Positions 42,445 through 51,371 of a DNA stretch of 54,454 nucleotides are shown piece after piece (position 1 is the first letter of the stretch; each line of letters begins with the position of its first letter). The stretch comes from an uncultured Eubacteriales bacterium (GTDB lineage: Bacteria > Bacillota > Clostridia > Oscillospirales > CAG-272): positions 1-54,454 of the forward strand of contig URPL01000013.1 in assembly GCA_900549725.1 (NCBI GenBank), given 5' to 3'. Both the position numbers and the translations under genes were made by a program. Under the pieces are notes generated by a model. That model worked only from the letters and a program-made list of their open reading frames with translations, made no database searches and was not told the origin of the DNA.

Positions 42445-43118
42445 TGCAGCAGATCCTCCATGGTGTAAAGCCCGGGCTTTTTATGCTGCAAAAAGACCGC
42501 TGCACGCAGCGCGCCCCGCGCGAACACCGCTCGATCGGCGGCATGATGCAAAAGCGTAATGCTTTCCGAGGGCATGCAAAGATACACGGCATGGTCGCCC
42601 GCCGCCTCCCCGCAGCGCAGAGAATGCACCGCCGGCGCGGAAAAGCCGCGCAGCGTATTCTCAAGAAGCAGCGCCGTTGCGCTCGGCAGATCCGCCTTTG
42701 CACGATGATGCAGCTCAACGATTTCGCTCTCGCACGGTCCCAAAGCTTTGCCGGCGAGCACGAGCGCCTTTTGCAAAAACGCAATGCCCACGGAAAAATT
42801 CTCGCTGTAAAAAATCGGAGTTTTTGCGCCGTGGCGCCGCAGTGCCGCGCGGTCATCTTCAAGGAGGGCGGTCGTACCGCAAACGAGCGGGATACGACGG
42901 CGCGCCGCATACCGCAGAAGAGCAGGCAGCGCTTCCCTGTTCGAAAAATCGATGATGGCGTCCGCATCGTCCGTAAAATTCTCAATATGCCCAAGGCAGC
43001 CGCCGCCCCCGCGCGGATCAACCGCTGCCGCAAGGTGCATCGGCTCTGCGCAATCACGCATCTGCCGCAAAACGGCAAGCCCCATGCGCCCGCAGGCACC
43101 GCTAACAATTACTCTCAT
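42441..43118 (-). CDS. dapB: 4-hydroxy-tetrahydrodipicolinate reductase
   Basis: 225 aa, shorter than the usual 250-270. NAD(P)-binding loop VSGACGRMG, IIDFSNREALP, VCGTTAL, then the catalytic EIVELHHRAKADLPSATAL (His-His and Lys in place) and a final FLQHKKPGLYTMEDLL. The missing length seems to lie in the loop after VDPRGG, as in some clostridial short forms. First gene of dapB-dapF-thioesterase. Confidence 0.95.
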   Translation of the reverse strand: MRVIVSGACGRMGLAVLRQMRDCAEPMHLAAAVDPRGGGGCLGHIENFTDDADAIIDFSNREALPALLRYAARRRIPLVCGTTALLEDDRAALRRHGAKTPIFYSENFSVGIAFLQKALVLAGKALGPCESEIVELHHRAKADLPSATALLLENTLRGFSAPAVHSLRCGEAAGDHAVYLCMPSESITLLHHAADRAVFARGALRAAVFLQHKKPGLYTMEDLLQ

Positions 43119-43137
43119 CCCTTTTTCAACTCCGTAT

Positions 43138-43166
43138 ATCGTAGCATAGTTTTCTCAAAAAGTCAA
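43138..43166 (-). promoter_or_regulatory. Promoter of dapB operon
   Basis: TTGACT (43161-43166), 17 bp, TACGAT (43138-43143) with extended TGc, minus strand. Confidence 0.65.
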
Positions 43167-43212
43167 CGCATGATATTCTTTCGCGCGCCCATGTTTTTGT
43201 CCATAATACCGA

Positions 43213-43242
43213 TTGACAAGCACAAAAGCCGTATGCTACAAT
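43213..43242 (+). promoter_or_regulatory. Promoter of glyA-guaB
   Basis: TTGACA (43213-43218), 18 bp, TACAAT (43237-43242) with extended TGc. Divergent from the dapB promoter, whose -35 lies about 47 bp away. Confidence 0.75.
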
Positions 43243-43298
43243 AATATAAATAACAAGCAGAATTTATGCCAGATATCATGCGACAGGGAGGTCGAACC

Positions 43299-44540
43299 AT
43301 GTTTTATGATGCGCTGAACCGGTATGACCCGGAAGTGTTTGCCCCGTGCGAGCGCGAGCTGCGCCGCCAACAGCACAATATTGAGCTGATTGCCTCGGAA
43401 AATATCGTCTCCGAAGCGGTTTTGTGCGCTGCCGGAACCGTTCTCACCAACAAATATGCGGAGGGGTATCCCGGCAAACGCTATTACGGCGGCTGCGCTT
43501 ATGCGGATGAGGTGGAAACCATTGCAAAACAGCGCGCCTGCCGCCTCTTCGGCGCGGAGCATGCCAATGTACAGCCACACAGCGGCGCAAATGCCAACCT
43601 GGCAGCATTCTTTGCCCTGCTGCAGCCGGGAGACACCGTTCTTTCCATGGATCTTTCCAACGGCGGGCATCTTTCCCACGGCTCCCCCGCAAATATCTCC
43701 GGGAAATATTTTCATGTTGTCTCCTACAGTGTGCGCAAAGAGGATCAGCGCATTGATTACGATGAAGTGCGCTCTCTTGCGCTTGCAAACCGCCCGAAGC
43801 TGATTTTAGCAGGCGCCTCCGCCTATCCGCGCACGATCGATTTTGCGCGCTTCCGCGAGATTGCCGACGAGGTCGGCGCTTATCTGCTTGTCGATATGGC
43901 GCATATCGCGGGGCTTGTCGCAGCAGGGGTGCACCCCTCTCCCGTTCCGTATGCGGATGTTGTCACCACAACAACCCATAAAACTCTGCGCGGGCCGCGC
44001 GGCGGTTTGATCCTGTGCAAAGAAAAATATGCCGCCGCCATTGATAAAGCCGTTTTTCCGGGCACGCAGGGCGGTCCGCTGATGCATATTATCGCCGCTA
44101 AAGCCGTGGCCTTAGGAGAAGCGCTGCAGCCGAGTTTCAAAGAATATGCAAAGGCCGTGGTCTCCAACGCAGCCGTTTTGGCACAGGCACTCCATGATGC
44201 CGGATTTTCGCTTGTTTCCGGCGGGACGGACAATCACCTGATGCTGCTGGATCTGCGCGATACTCCTATCAGCGGAAAGGAGCTGGAGGAGCGGCTGGAT
44301 GCGGTACATATCACCGCAAACAAAAACTCCGTGCCAAACGACCCGCGTAAATTCACAATCACAAGCGGGCTGCGCATCGGTACGCCGGCGGTCACCACGC
44401 GCGGCTTTGGCGCAAAGGAGATGAAAAAAATCGCCACGTGGATCCGCGATACGGCATTTGACTATGAAAACACACATGCGCGCGTGACCGAGGAGGTCAT
44501 TGCTCTATGCGGGCAGTACCCCATCTATTCCGGAAAATAA
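43299..44540 (+). CDS. glyA: Serine hydroxymethyltransferase
   Basis: About 413 aa. GlyA converts serine and tetrahydrofolate to glycine and methylene-THF. Family marks: IELIASENIVSEAV, NKYAEGYPGKRYYGG, QPHSGANAN and the PLP lysine in TTTTHKTLRGPRGG. The start at 43299 follows GGGAGG. guaB begins 20 nt after its stop; one-carbon units and purine synthesis are metabolically linked. Confidence 0.98.
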   Translation: MFYDALNRYDPEVFAPCERELRRQQHNIELIASENIVSEAVLCAAGTVLTNKYAEGYPGKRYYGGCAYADEVETIAKQRACRLFGAEHANVQPHSGANANLAAFFALLQPGDTVLSMDLSNGGHLSHGSPANISGKYFHVVSYSVRKEDQRIDYDEVRSLALANRPKLILAGASAYPRTIDFARFREIADEVGAYLLVDMAHIAGLVAAGVHPSPVPYADVVTTTTHKTLRGPRGGLILCKEKYAAAIDKAVFPGTQGGPLMHIIAAKAVALGEALQPSFKEYAKAVVSNAAVLAQALHDAGFSLVSGGTDNHLMLLDLRDTPISGKELEERLDAVHITANKNSVPNDPRKFTITSGLRIGTPAVTTRGFGAKEMKKIATWIRDTAFDYENTHARVTEEVIALCGQYPIYSGK

Positions 44541-44560
44541 AACAGCAACAGGAGGCAATC

Positions 44561-46063
44561 ATGGCAACTTTTATCAACGAACCCTCACACACCTTTAACG
44601 AATATCTGCTCATCCCCGGCTATTCTTCCGCCGACTGCATTCCCTCCAATGTTTCTCTGAAAACGCCGCTGGTGCGTTTTCAAAAAGGAGAAAAGCCCGC
44701 TATCACCATGAACATTCCGATGGTCTCTGCCATTATGCAGGCGGTCTCCGGCGACCGCCTTGCCATTGCCCTTGCCAAGGAAGGCGGTGTTTCCTTTATT
44801 TACGGCTCGCAATCCATTGAAAGCGAAGCTGCAATGGTGGCGCGCGTAAAATCCTATAAAGCCGGCTTTGTGGGCAGCGATTCTAATCTGCGCCCCGACC
44901 AGACCCTTGCCGATATACTGGCGCTCAAAGAAGCAACCGGTCATTCCACCGTCGCTGTCACAGACGACGGCAGCAGCAGCGGCAAGCTCTGCGGCATTGT
45001 CACGGGGCGCGATTACCGCGTGAGCCGTATGGCCCCGACGACCCCCATTTACTCTTTTATGACCCCCATCGATCGCCTGATTACCGCACCGGAGGGAACT
45101 ACTCTGAAAGAGGCAAACGACATCATCTGGGAGCATAAGCTCAATTCTCTGCCCATCGTTTCCGCAGACGGCAGACTCCTTTATTTTGTCTTCCGCAAGG
45201 ACTATACCCAGCACAAGGAAAACCCGGACGAGCTGCTTGATGCAAGCAAGCGCTATGTGGTCGGCGCGGGAATCAACACGCGCGACTATGCACAGCGCGT
45301 CCCTGCTTTGGTGGAGGCAGGCGCAGATGTGCTCTGCATTGATTCCTCCGAGGGCTTTTCCGAATGGCAGAAACGCACGCTGGAATGGGTACGCGAGAGG
45401 TACGGCGGCACGGTAAAAGTGGGCGCGGGCAATGTTGTGGATGCGGAAGGCTTCCGCTTTTTGGCAGACTGCGGCGCAGACTTTGTCAAGGTCGGCATCG
45501 GCGGCGGCTCTATCTGCATCACGCGCGAAACCAAGGGCATCGGCCGCGGACAGGCTTCCGCTCTGATCGATGTTTGCCGCGCCCGCGACGAATACTATGA
45601 GCGCACCGGCATCTATGTTCCCGTCTGCTCCGACGGCGGCATTGTTTACGACCACCATATCACTCTGGCGCTTGCCATCGGCGCAGATTTTGTCATGCTG
45701 GGCAGATATTTTGCACGCTTTGACGAAAGCCCCTCGGATAAAATCTATATCAACGGCACCATGATGAAGGAATATTGGGGCGAGGGCTCCAACCGCGCGC
45801 GTAACTGGCAGAGATACGACCTTGGCGGCAGCGCAAAGCTTTCGTTTGAAGAAGGCGTGGATTCCTATGTGCCGTATGCAGGCAAGCTTTCCGACAATGT
45901 GCAGCAATCCCTGGCAAAGGTGCGCTCCACCATGTGCAACTGCGGCGCGCTCTCCATTCCGGAGCTGCAGCAAAAAGCCAAACTGACCCTTGTCTCCTCC
46001 GTCAGCATTGTGGAGGGCGGCGCGCACGATGTTGTGCTCAAAACAGCTCACAAACAGATTTAA
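44561..46063 (+). CDS. guaB: IMP dehydrogenase
   Basis: About 500 aa. GuaB oxidises IMP to XMP for GTP synthesis. The barrel is interrupted by a CBS pair (about residues 95-215: GIVTGRDYRVSRM, FMTPIDRLIT, LNSLPIVSADGRL). The catalytic Cys is in GGGSICITRETKGIG, and VCSDGGIVYDHH and FVMLGRYFARF follow. The spacing and the MATFINEPSHTFNEYLLIPG N-terminus resemble the divergent clostridial IMPDH type. AGGAGG precedes the ATG at 44561. Confidence 0.94.
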   Translation: MATFINEPSHTFNEYLLIPGYSSADCIPSNVSLKTPLVRFQKGEKPAITMNIPMVSAIMQAVSGDRLAIALAKEGGVSFIYGSQSIESEAAMVARVKSYKAGFVGSDSNLRPDQTLADILALKEATGHSTVAVTDDGSSSGKLCGIVTGRDYRVSRMAPTTPIYSFMTPIDRLITAPEGTTLKEANDIIWEHKLNSLPIVSADGRLLYFVFRKDYTQHKENPDELLDASKRYVVGAGINTRDYAQRVPALVEAGADVLCIDSSEGFSEWQKRTLEWVRERYGGTVKVGAGNVVDAEGFRFLADCGADFVKVGIGGGSICITRETKGIGRGQASALIDVCRARDEYYERTGIYVPVCSDGGIVYDHHITLALAIGADFVMLGRYFARFDESPSDKIYINGTMMKEYWGEGSNRARNWQRYDLGGSAKLSFEEGVDSYVPYAGKLSDNVQQSLAKVRSTMCNCGALSIPELQQKAKLTLVSSVSIVEGGAHDVVLKTAHKQI

Positions 46064-46075
46064 CCGTTCAAACCG

Positions 46076-46105
46076 TTTTCGCCTTGCCCGCCGGCAGGGC
46101 GAAAA
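46076..46105 (+). other. Hairpin between guaB and the ABC exporter
   Basis: A 13-pair stem (46076-46088 with 46093-46105, one G-U) without a following T-run. Probably an RNA-processing or 3'-stabilising hairpin rather than a terminator. Confidence 0.5.
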
Positions 46106-46132
46106 ATCTGTCCGAAAAGGAGCGTTCTTATC

Positions 46133-47872
46133 TTGAAAGAACTGAAACAATATCTAAAGGGCTACCGCAGGGAATGCCTGCTCGGCCCTTTGTTTAAATT
46201 GCTGGAGGCGGGCTTTGAGCTTTTTGTGCCCCTTGTGGTTGCAAAAATGATCGACAGCGGCATCGGCGGCCCCGACCGCTCCCTGGTCGCAAAATATTGC
46301 CTTTTGCTTATTGCCCTCGGCTTTGCCGGCTTTTGCGCCGCCATCATCGCGCAGTATTTTGCCGCAAAGGCTTCCACGGGGTTTACGGCAAAGGTGCGCT
46401 CTGCGCTGTTTTCCCATCTGAATTATCTTGATGCCGCACAATGCGACCGTCTCGGTGTAAGCAAAATGACGACACTGATGACCAGCGACACGGCACAGGT
46501 GCAGACAGGGCTCAATCTGACGCTGCGGCTGCTTTTGCGCTCTCCCTTTGTCGTGTTCGGCGCCGTTGTGATGGCATTCACGGTGGACGCTGCAGCGGCG
46601 CGCATTTTTGCAATTGTTGTGCCGATTCTTTTTGCGGTCGTTTTTGCAATCATGCTTGTCGGCATCCGCTGCTTTTCCGAGGTGCAGGGGCGCCTTGGCG
46701 CCGTTTTGTCCGCCGTGCGGGAAAGCCTGACAGGGGTGCGCGTCATTCGTGCCTTCTGCGCGGAGGACAGAGAGACGGAAAAGTTTGAGCGGCGCAACGC
46801 GGCTCTTTTGCAAAAGCAGCTGTTTGCGGGGCGTATTTCCTCCCTGCTCAGCCCGCTGACCTATGTTTTGATTAACCTTGCCGTCGCCGTTTTGATTTGG
46901 CAGGGCGCGCTGCGCGTGCAAAGCGGCGCGCTGAGTGTGGGTGCGGTGATTGCGCTGTATAACTATATGTCGCAAATTCTGATCGAGCTTGTCAAAATGG
47001 CGAATTTGGTCATCAATATCACAAAATCCGTCGCCTGCGCCAACCGCATCGGCGCTGTTTTGCGCCAAGAGGCGCCGGAGCTTGCCGAGAATGAAGCGCA
47101 GGAGCACAAAGTACCTCTCCGTCTCTCGGAAGGGGCACCTGCCGTTTCGTTTTCCGATGTCAGCCTGCAATATCACAGCGGCGCCGATCCGGCGCTTGAG
47201 CACATCGATTTTTCCGTGCCGGCTGGGCAAACCGTCGGCATCATCGGTCCGACCGGATGCGGAAAAACCTCGCTGATCAGCCTTATTCCTCATTTTTATC
47301 AGGCAACAAACGGGCAGGTCTGCCTGTTCGGTCAACCCGTTGATACGATCACAACCGCCTCGCTGCGGCGGGAAATCGGCCTTGTGCCGCAAAAAGCGCA
47401 GCTTTTTTCCGGCACCATTGCGGAAAATCTGCGTTTCGGCAATCCGGATGCTACGGAGGAGGAGCTGTGGCAGGCGGCGCGCGATGCCCAATGCGACGGC
47501 GTGATTACAGAAAAAGGCGGGCTTACGGCACCGGTTGAACAAAACGGGAGAAACTTTTCCGGCGGGCAAAAGCAGCGCCTCTCCGTTGCGCGCGCCCTGG
47601 TGCGCCGCCCGAAGATTCTGATTCTGGACGACAGCGCAAGTGCCCTTGATTTTCAAACCGAAGCGGCGCTGCGCCGCGCGATTGCGCATCTTGCATGGCA
47701 TCCCACCGTATTTATCATCTCGCAGCGGGCTGCCTCCATCCGTCACGCGGAGCAAATTCTTGTGTTGCAGGACGGCGCCCTGGTCGGCACCGGAACACAT
47801 GAAACCCTGTACAACACCTGCACGGAATACCGCGAAATCTGCGATTCACAGGAAAAGGAGGCGGCAAACTGA
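46133..47872 (+). CDS. ABC exporter subunit A, non-canonical ATP site
   Basis: 579 aa: six-helix exporter membrane domain (residues about 15-310), then an ATPase domain with Walker A GPTGCGKTS and a good signature NFSGGQKQR. The Walker B reads ILILDDSASALD, with Asp in place of the catalytic Glu, and the switch His is Gln in IISQRA. This matches the inactive-site subunit of heterodimeric exporters such as BmrCD/TM287-288. It starts at TTG 46133 (AAGGAG 10 nt before). The stop shares a base with the next start. Confidence 0.92.
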   Translation: MKELKQYLKGYRRECLLGPLFKLLEAGFELFVPLVVAKMIDSGIGGPDRSLVAKYCLLLIALGFAGFCAAIIAQYFAAKASTGFTAKVRSALFSHLNYLDAAQCDRLGVSKMTTLMTSDTAQVQTGLNLTLRLLLRSPFVVFGAVVMAFTVDAAAARIFAIVVPILFAVVFAIMLVGIRCFSEVQGRLGAVLSAVRESLTGVRVIRAFCAEDRETEKFERRNAALLQKQLFAGRISSLLSPLTYVLINLAVAVLIWQGALRVQSGALSVGAVIALYNYMSQILIELVKMANLVINITKSVACANRIGAVLRQEAPELAENEAQEHKVPLRLSEGAPAVSFSDVSLQYHSGADPALEHIDFSVPAGQTVGIIGPTGCGKTSLISLIPHFYQATNGQVCLFGQPVDTITTASLRREIGLVPQKAQLFSGTIAENLRFGNPDATEEELWQAARDAQCDGVITEKGGLTAPVEQNGRNFSGGQKQRLSVARALVRRPKILILDDSASALDFQTEAALRRAIAHLAWHPTVFIISQRAASIRHAEQILVLQDGALVGTGTHETLYNTCTEYREICDSQEKEAAN

Positions 47873-49602
47873 TGCAATACAAAAAACCGCTCATCCGTCT
47901 TCTGCGCCCGCATTTCGCATGGCTTTTGCTTGCGGTTTTGCTCAGCATTCTCTCCGTTGCGGCGCAGCTGAGCTGGCCCGTGCTCATCGGGGATGCCATT
48001 GACTGCATCGCCCCGGGCGCAACCGATTTTGAAGCACTATGGCGTTTTCTTTCCCTTGGCATCGCCCTGATCGCCGGCGGCGGCGTGCTGCAATGGTGCA
48101 TCAGCCTGATTTACAATCGCATTTGCTTCACCATGGTGCAAACGCTGCGCAAAAACGCCTATGACAAGCTGCAAACGCTGCCCGTCTCCTACCTTGACGC
48201 ACATGCCGTGGGCGATATTCTCAGCCGCGTCATCGCCGATGCGGATCAATTTTCCGACGGTCTTTTGATGGGCTTTCATCAGCTGTTCAGCGGGATTTTA
48301 ACCGTGCTCGGAACGGTTTTGTTCATGCTGCGCATCAAGGTGGAAATCGCGCTTATCGTGGTCGTGCTCACCCCGCTCTCCATTCTCCTGGCGCGCTTTA
48401 TCACAAAGCGCACACATTCCATGTTCCGCCTGCAATCAAAGCTGCGGGGCGAACAGGTCGCCTATGTGGAGGAAATGCTCGGCGGGCTGATGACACTGAA
48501 AGCCTTTTCGCGCGAAGAGCAGGCGTGCGAGGCCTTTGACAAGCAAAACAACGCATTTGCCGACGCTTCCCTGCGCGCGGTGTTTTTCTCCTCGCTCACC
48601 AACCCATCCACGCGTTTTCTCAATAACATTATTTATGCCGTCGTCGCCATGACGGGCGCGTTTTATGCCATCGGCGGAGGGCTCAGCATCGGTTCTCTTT
48701 CCTGTTTTCTCAGCTATGCAACGCAATATGCAAAGCCGTTCAACGAAATATCGGGTGTTTTGGCGGAGCTGCAGAATGCATTTGTCTGCGCAGGAAGAAT
48801 TTTTGAGCTTTTGGAGCAACCCGACCGCGTCCCGGATACTAAAAGTCCCGTGCGGCGTGAAAGCACGGAGGGCGCCGTCTGTTTTTGCGATGTTTGCTTT
48901 TCCTATACACCGCAGCGCCCGCTGATTCGCAATTTTAATGTTTCGGTAAAGCCCGGGCAAACGGTCGCCATTGTCGGTCCGACCGGCTGCGGGAAAACAA
49001 CGCTGATCAATCTTTTGCTGCGTTTTTATGACCCCCAAAGCGGAAAAATCACGCTGGACGGAGTTGATCTGCGCGACTACACCCGTCACGATCTGCGCAA
49101 AAAATGGGGCATGGTGCTGCAGGATACCTGGTTTGCGGAAAGCACCGTTGCGGAAAATATTGCCTTCGGCCGCCCGCAGGCAACGCGCGACGAAATCATC
49201 TCGGCCGCCAAGGCAGCCCACGCGCACAGCTTTATCCGCCGACTGCCGCAGGGATATGATACCCTGCTCAAGGAGGGCTCCGCAGGGCTTTCCGAGGGGC
49301 AGAAGCAGCTGCTTTCCATCGCCCGCGTGATGCCGGCGGCGCCGCCGCTCTTGATTTTGGATGAAGCGACCTCCTCGATCGATACCCACACGGAGCGGCG
49401 CATCCAACAGGCATTTTCCGCAATGATGCAGGGGCGCACCTGCTTTATCGTGGCGCATCGGCTCTCCACCATCAAAAATGCCGATCTGATTCTTGCAATG
49501 AAAGACGGCAATGTTGTGGAAATGGGCAATCACAAATCGCTTCTTGAAAAGGGCGGATTTTACGCGCAGCTTTATAACAGCCAGTTTGAGAAAGCCGACT
49601 GA
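47872..49602 (+). CDS. ABC exporter subunit B, canonical ATP site
   Basis: 576 aa with the same layout as its partner: six helices, then Walker A GPTGCGKTT, Walker B LLILDEATSSID with catalytic Glu, and the switch His in IVAHRLST. Its signature is LSEGQ rather than LSGGQ, the complementary change expected where it pairs with the defective Walker B of subunit A. Together they form one working and one degenerate ATP site. AGGAGG precedes the ATG. Cargo unknown; lipids, drugs or the SCIFF product next door are possible. No C39 peptidase domain is present. Confidence 0.92.
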   Translation: MQYKKPLIRLLRPHFAWLLLAVLLSILSVAAQLSWPVLIGDAIDCIAPGATDFEALWRFLSLGIALIAGGGVLQWCISLIYNRICFTMVQTLRKNAYDKLQTLPVSYLDAHAVGDILSRVIADADQFSDGLLMGFHQLFSGILTVLGTVLFMLRIKVEIALIVVVLTPLSILLARFITKRTHSMFRLQSKLRGEQVAYVEEMLGGLMTLKAFSREEQACEAFDKQNNAFADASLRAVFFSSLTNPSTRFLNNIIYAVVAMTGAFYAIGGGLSIGSLSCFLSYATQYAKPFNEISGVLAELQNAFVCAGRIFELLEQPDRVPDTKSPVRRESTEGAVCFCDVCFSYTPQRPLIRNFNVSVKPGQTVAIVGPTGCGKTTLINLLLRFYDPQSGKITLDGVDLRDYTRHDLRKKWGMVLQDTWFAESTVAENIAFGRPQATRDEIISAAKAAHAHSFIRRLPQGYDTLLKEGSAGLSEGQKQLLSIARVMPAAPPLLILDEATSSIDTHTERRIQQAFSAMMQGRTCFIVAHRLSTIKNADLILAMKDGNVVEMGNHKSLLEKGGFYAQLYNSQFEKAD

Positions 49603-49619
49603 AAACAAAAGCGCAGCAC

Positions 49620-49648
49620 TTGACTTTGGAAAAAGCTTGTGCTATAAT
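49620..49648 (+). promoter_or_regulatory. Strong promoter of scfA
   Basis: TTGACT (49620-49625), 17 bp, TATAAT (49643-49648) with extended TGc, 18 nt after the exporter stop. Confidence 0.85.
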
Positions 49649-49725
49649 CTCATAGGAGTGTAAATTGCCGCGTTTGGCACGGCGATTCAATTTTTGGAAC
49701 ATTTGAAAGAACGGAGATTACTGCC

Positions 49726-49872
49726 ATGGAAAGAATCAAGACTTTGGAAACCCGTAACCTTTGCGAAAGCGCAAAGAACGGCGGCTGCGGCGAATGCCAG
49801 ACTTCCTGCCAATCTGCCTGCAAGACCTCTTGCGGCGTTGCAAATCAGAAGTGCGAAAACGCTGATCGGTAA
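49726..49872 (+). CDS. scfA: SCIFF ranthipeptide precursor
   Basis: A 48-aa peptide. The C-terminal core GCGECQTSCQSACKTSC is the almost invariant SCIFF (six cysteines in forty-five residues) sequence, after a leader starting MERIKTLETRNL. Here there are seven Cys (13, 21, 24, 28, 32, 36, 43); Cys13 lies in the leader and is extra. Residue 37 is Gly, where I recall the best studied member having the Thr that is joined by a thioether to Cys32. CGGAG precedes the ATG. A strong promoter is upstream and a terminator-like hairpin downstream, before the maturase gene. Confidence 0.95.
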   Translation: MERIKTLETRNLCESAKNGGCGECQTSCQSACKTSCGVANQKCENADR

Positions 49873-49882
49873 GCACAAAAAG

Positions 49883-49916
49883 AAAGCGCCGCCTGGTTTT
49901 GGCGGCGCTTTTTTCC
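49883..49916 (+). terminator. Hairpin between scfA and scfB
   Basis: A perfect 11-bp stem (49883-49893 with 49901-49911) followed by T-run. It should stop most transcripts after the small peptide and let some through to scfB. Confidence 0.8.
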
Positions 49917-49955
49917 GTTTCGTTATTTTATCTTCCATTCAAAGCGGAGGTTTTT

Positions 49956-51371
49956 ATGGTTCATCAATATAAGCTCGGCGGATACTGCATTGTCCTTGAC
50001 AGCTGCTCCGGCTCGGTCCATTCGGTTGACGATGTCGCCTATGATATCATTGCGCTGTATCAAAAGTGCACAGCGGAGGAAATCGTCGATGCCGTTCTCA
50101 AAAAATATCCGAATCGCCCGGATGTCACAAAAGAAGAAATTCTGCTTTGCCTGGAGGATATTGCAGCGCTCGAAAAAGCAGGGAAGCTGTTCACCCCGGA
50201 TACCTACGCGCCCATGGCGACGACCTTCAAGAAACGCTCGGGCGATGTGATCAAGGCGCTTTGTCTGCATGTCTCGCACACCTGCAATCTGAACTGCGGC
50301 TATTGCTTTGCAAGCCAGGGAAAATATCACGGAGAGCGTGCGCTCATGTCATTTGAAGTCGGCAGGCGCGCCCTTGATTTTCTTGTGGAAAACTCGGGCA
50401 GCCGACACAATTTGGAGGTCGATTTCTTCGGCGGAGAGCCGCTGATGAATTTCGATGTGGTAAAACAGCTTGTGGCATATGCAAGAAGCGTTGAAAAGGA
50501 GCGCGGCAAGAATTTCCGCTTCACCCTGACGACAAACGGCATGCTCATTGACGACGATGTGATCGATTTCTGCAACCGCGAAATGAGCAATGTCGTGCTC
50601 TCCCTGGACGGAAGAAAAGAAATCAACGACCGCACCCGCGTTGACTATGCGGGCAACGGCAGCTATGACCGCATCGTTCCGAAGTTTCAAAAGCTGGTCA
50701 AGGCGCGCGGCGGAAAAAATTATTATATGCGCGGCACGTTTACCCATGCAAATCCCGATTTTACCAACGATGTTTTCCACATGGCGGACCTCGGCTTTAC
50801 GGAGCTGAGCATGGAGCCTGTCGTCTGCGCGCTCGATGACCCCGCCGCTCTGACGGAGCAGGACCTTGCCGTTGTCAAGGAGCAATATGAGCTGCTCGCC
50901 TTTGATATGCTTCGCCGCGAAAAAGAGGGCAATCCCATTACCTTTTATCATTACATGCTCGACCTTGAAAACGGCCCCTGCATTTATAAACGCATTTCCG
51001 GCTGCGGCTCGGGTACGGAATATATGGCTGTGACCCCGTGGGGCGATCTTTATCCCTGCCACCAATTTGTCGGCGAAGAGGCCTATAGGCTGGGAGATAT
51101 TTGGTCCGGCGTCACAAATACCGCCCTGCGCGAGGAGTTCCGCGCCTGCAACGCCTATGCCCGCCCCGAATGCCGCGATTGCTGGGCAAAGCTGTATTGC
51201 TCCGGCGGGTGCGCCGCAAATGCCTATCATGCCAGCGGCTCCATTCGCGGAATCTATGAGCCGGGCTGCGAGCTGTTCCGCAAGCGCATCGAATGCGCCG
51301 TTATGATGCGCGTGGCGGAAGCGGAGCAAAAAGAAAGCAAGCCGGAGGATGCACCGCATGCCGCAAACTGA
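49956..51371 (+). CDS. scfB: SCIFF maturase, radical SAM/SPASM protein
   Basis: About 471 aa. The N-terminal 90 residues form a winged-helix peptide-recognition domain (RRE). The radical SAM core has SHTCNLNCGYCFA (three iron-sulfur Cys), VDFFGGEPLMNF and LTTNGMLIDD. The SPASM region has auxiliary-cluster Cys in GCGSGTEYM, YPCHQF and CRDCWAKLYCSGGCAAN, then PGCELF and a last Cys. It installs thioether cross-links in the scfA peptide. GGAGG precedes the ATG at 49956. Its 3' end overlaps the next gene by 14 nt. Confidence 0.95.
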   Translation: MVHQYKLGGYCIVLDSCSGSVHSVDDVAYDIIALYQKCTAEEIVDAVLKKYPNRPDVTKEEILLCLEDIAALEKAGKLFTPDTYAPMATTFKKRSGDVIKALCLHVSHTCNLNCGYCFASQGKYHGERALMSFEVGRRALDFLVENSGSRHNLEVDFFGGEPLMNFDVVKQLVAYARSVEKERGKNFRFTLTTNGMLIDDDVIDFCNREMSNVVLSLDGRKEINDRTRVDYAGNGSYDRIVPKFQKLVKARGGKNYYMRGTFTHANPDFTNDVFHMADLGFTELSMEPVVCALDDPAALTEQDLAVVKEQYELLAFDMLRREKEGNPITFYHYMLDLENGPCIYKRISGCGSGTEYMAVTPWGDLYPCHQFVGEEAYRLGDIWSGVTNTALREEFRACNAYARPECRDCWAKLYCSGGCAANAYHASGSIRGIYEPGCELFRKRIECAVMMRVAEAEQKESKPEDAPHAAN

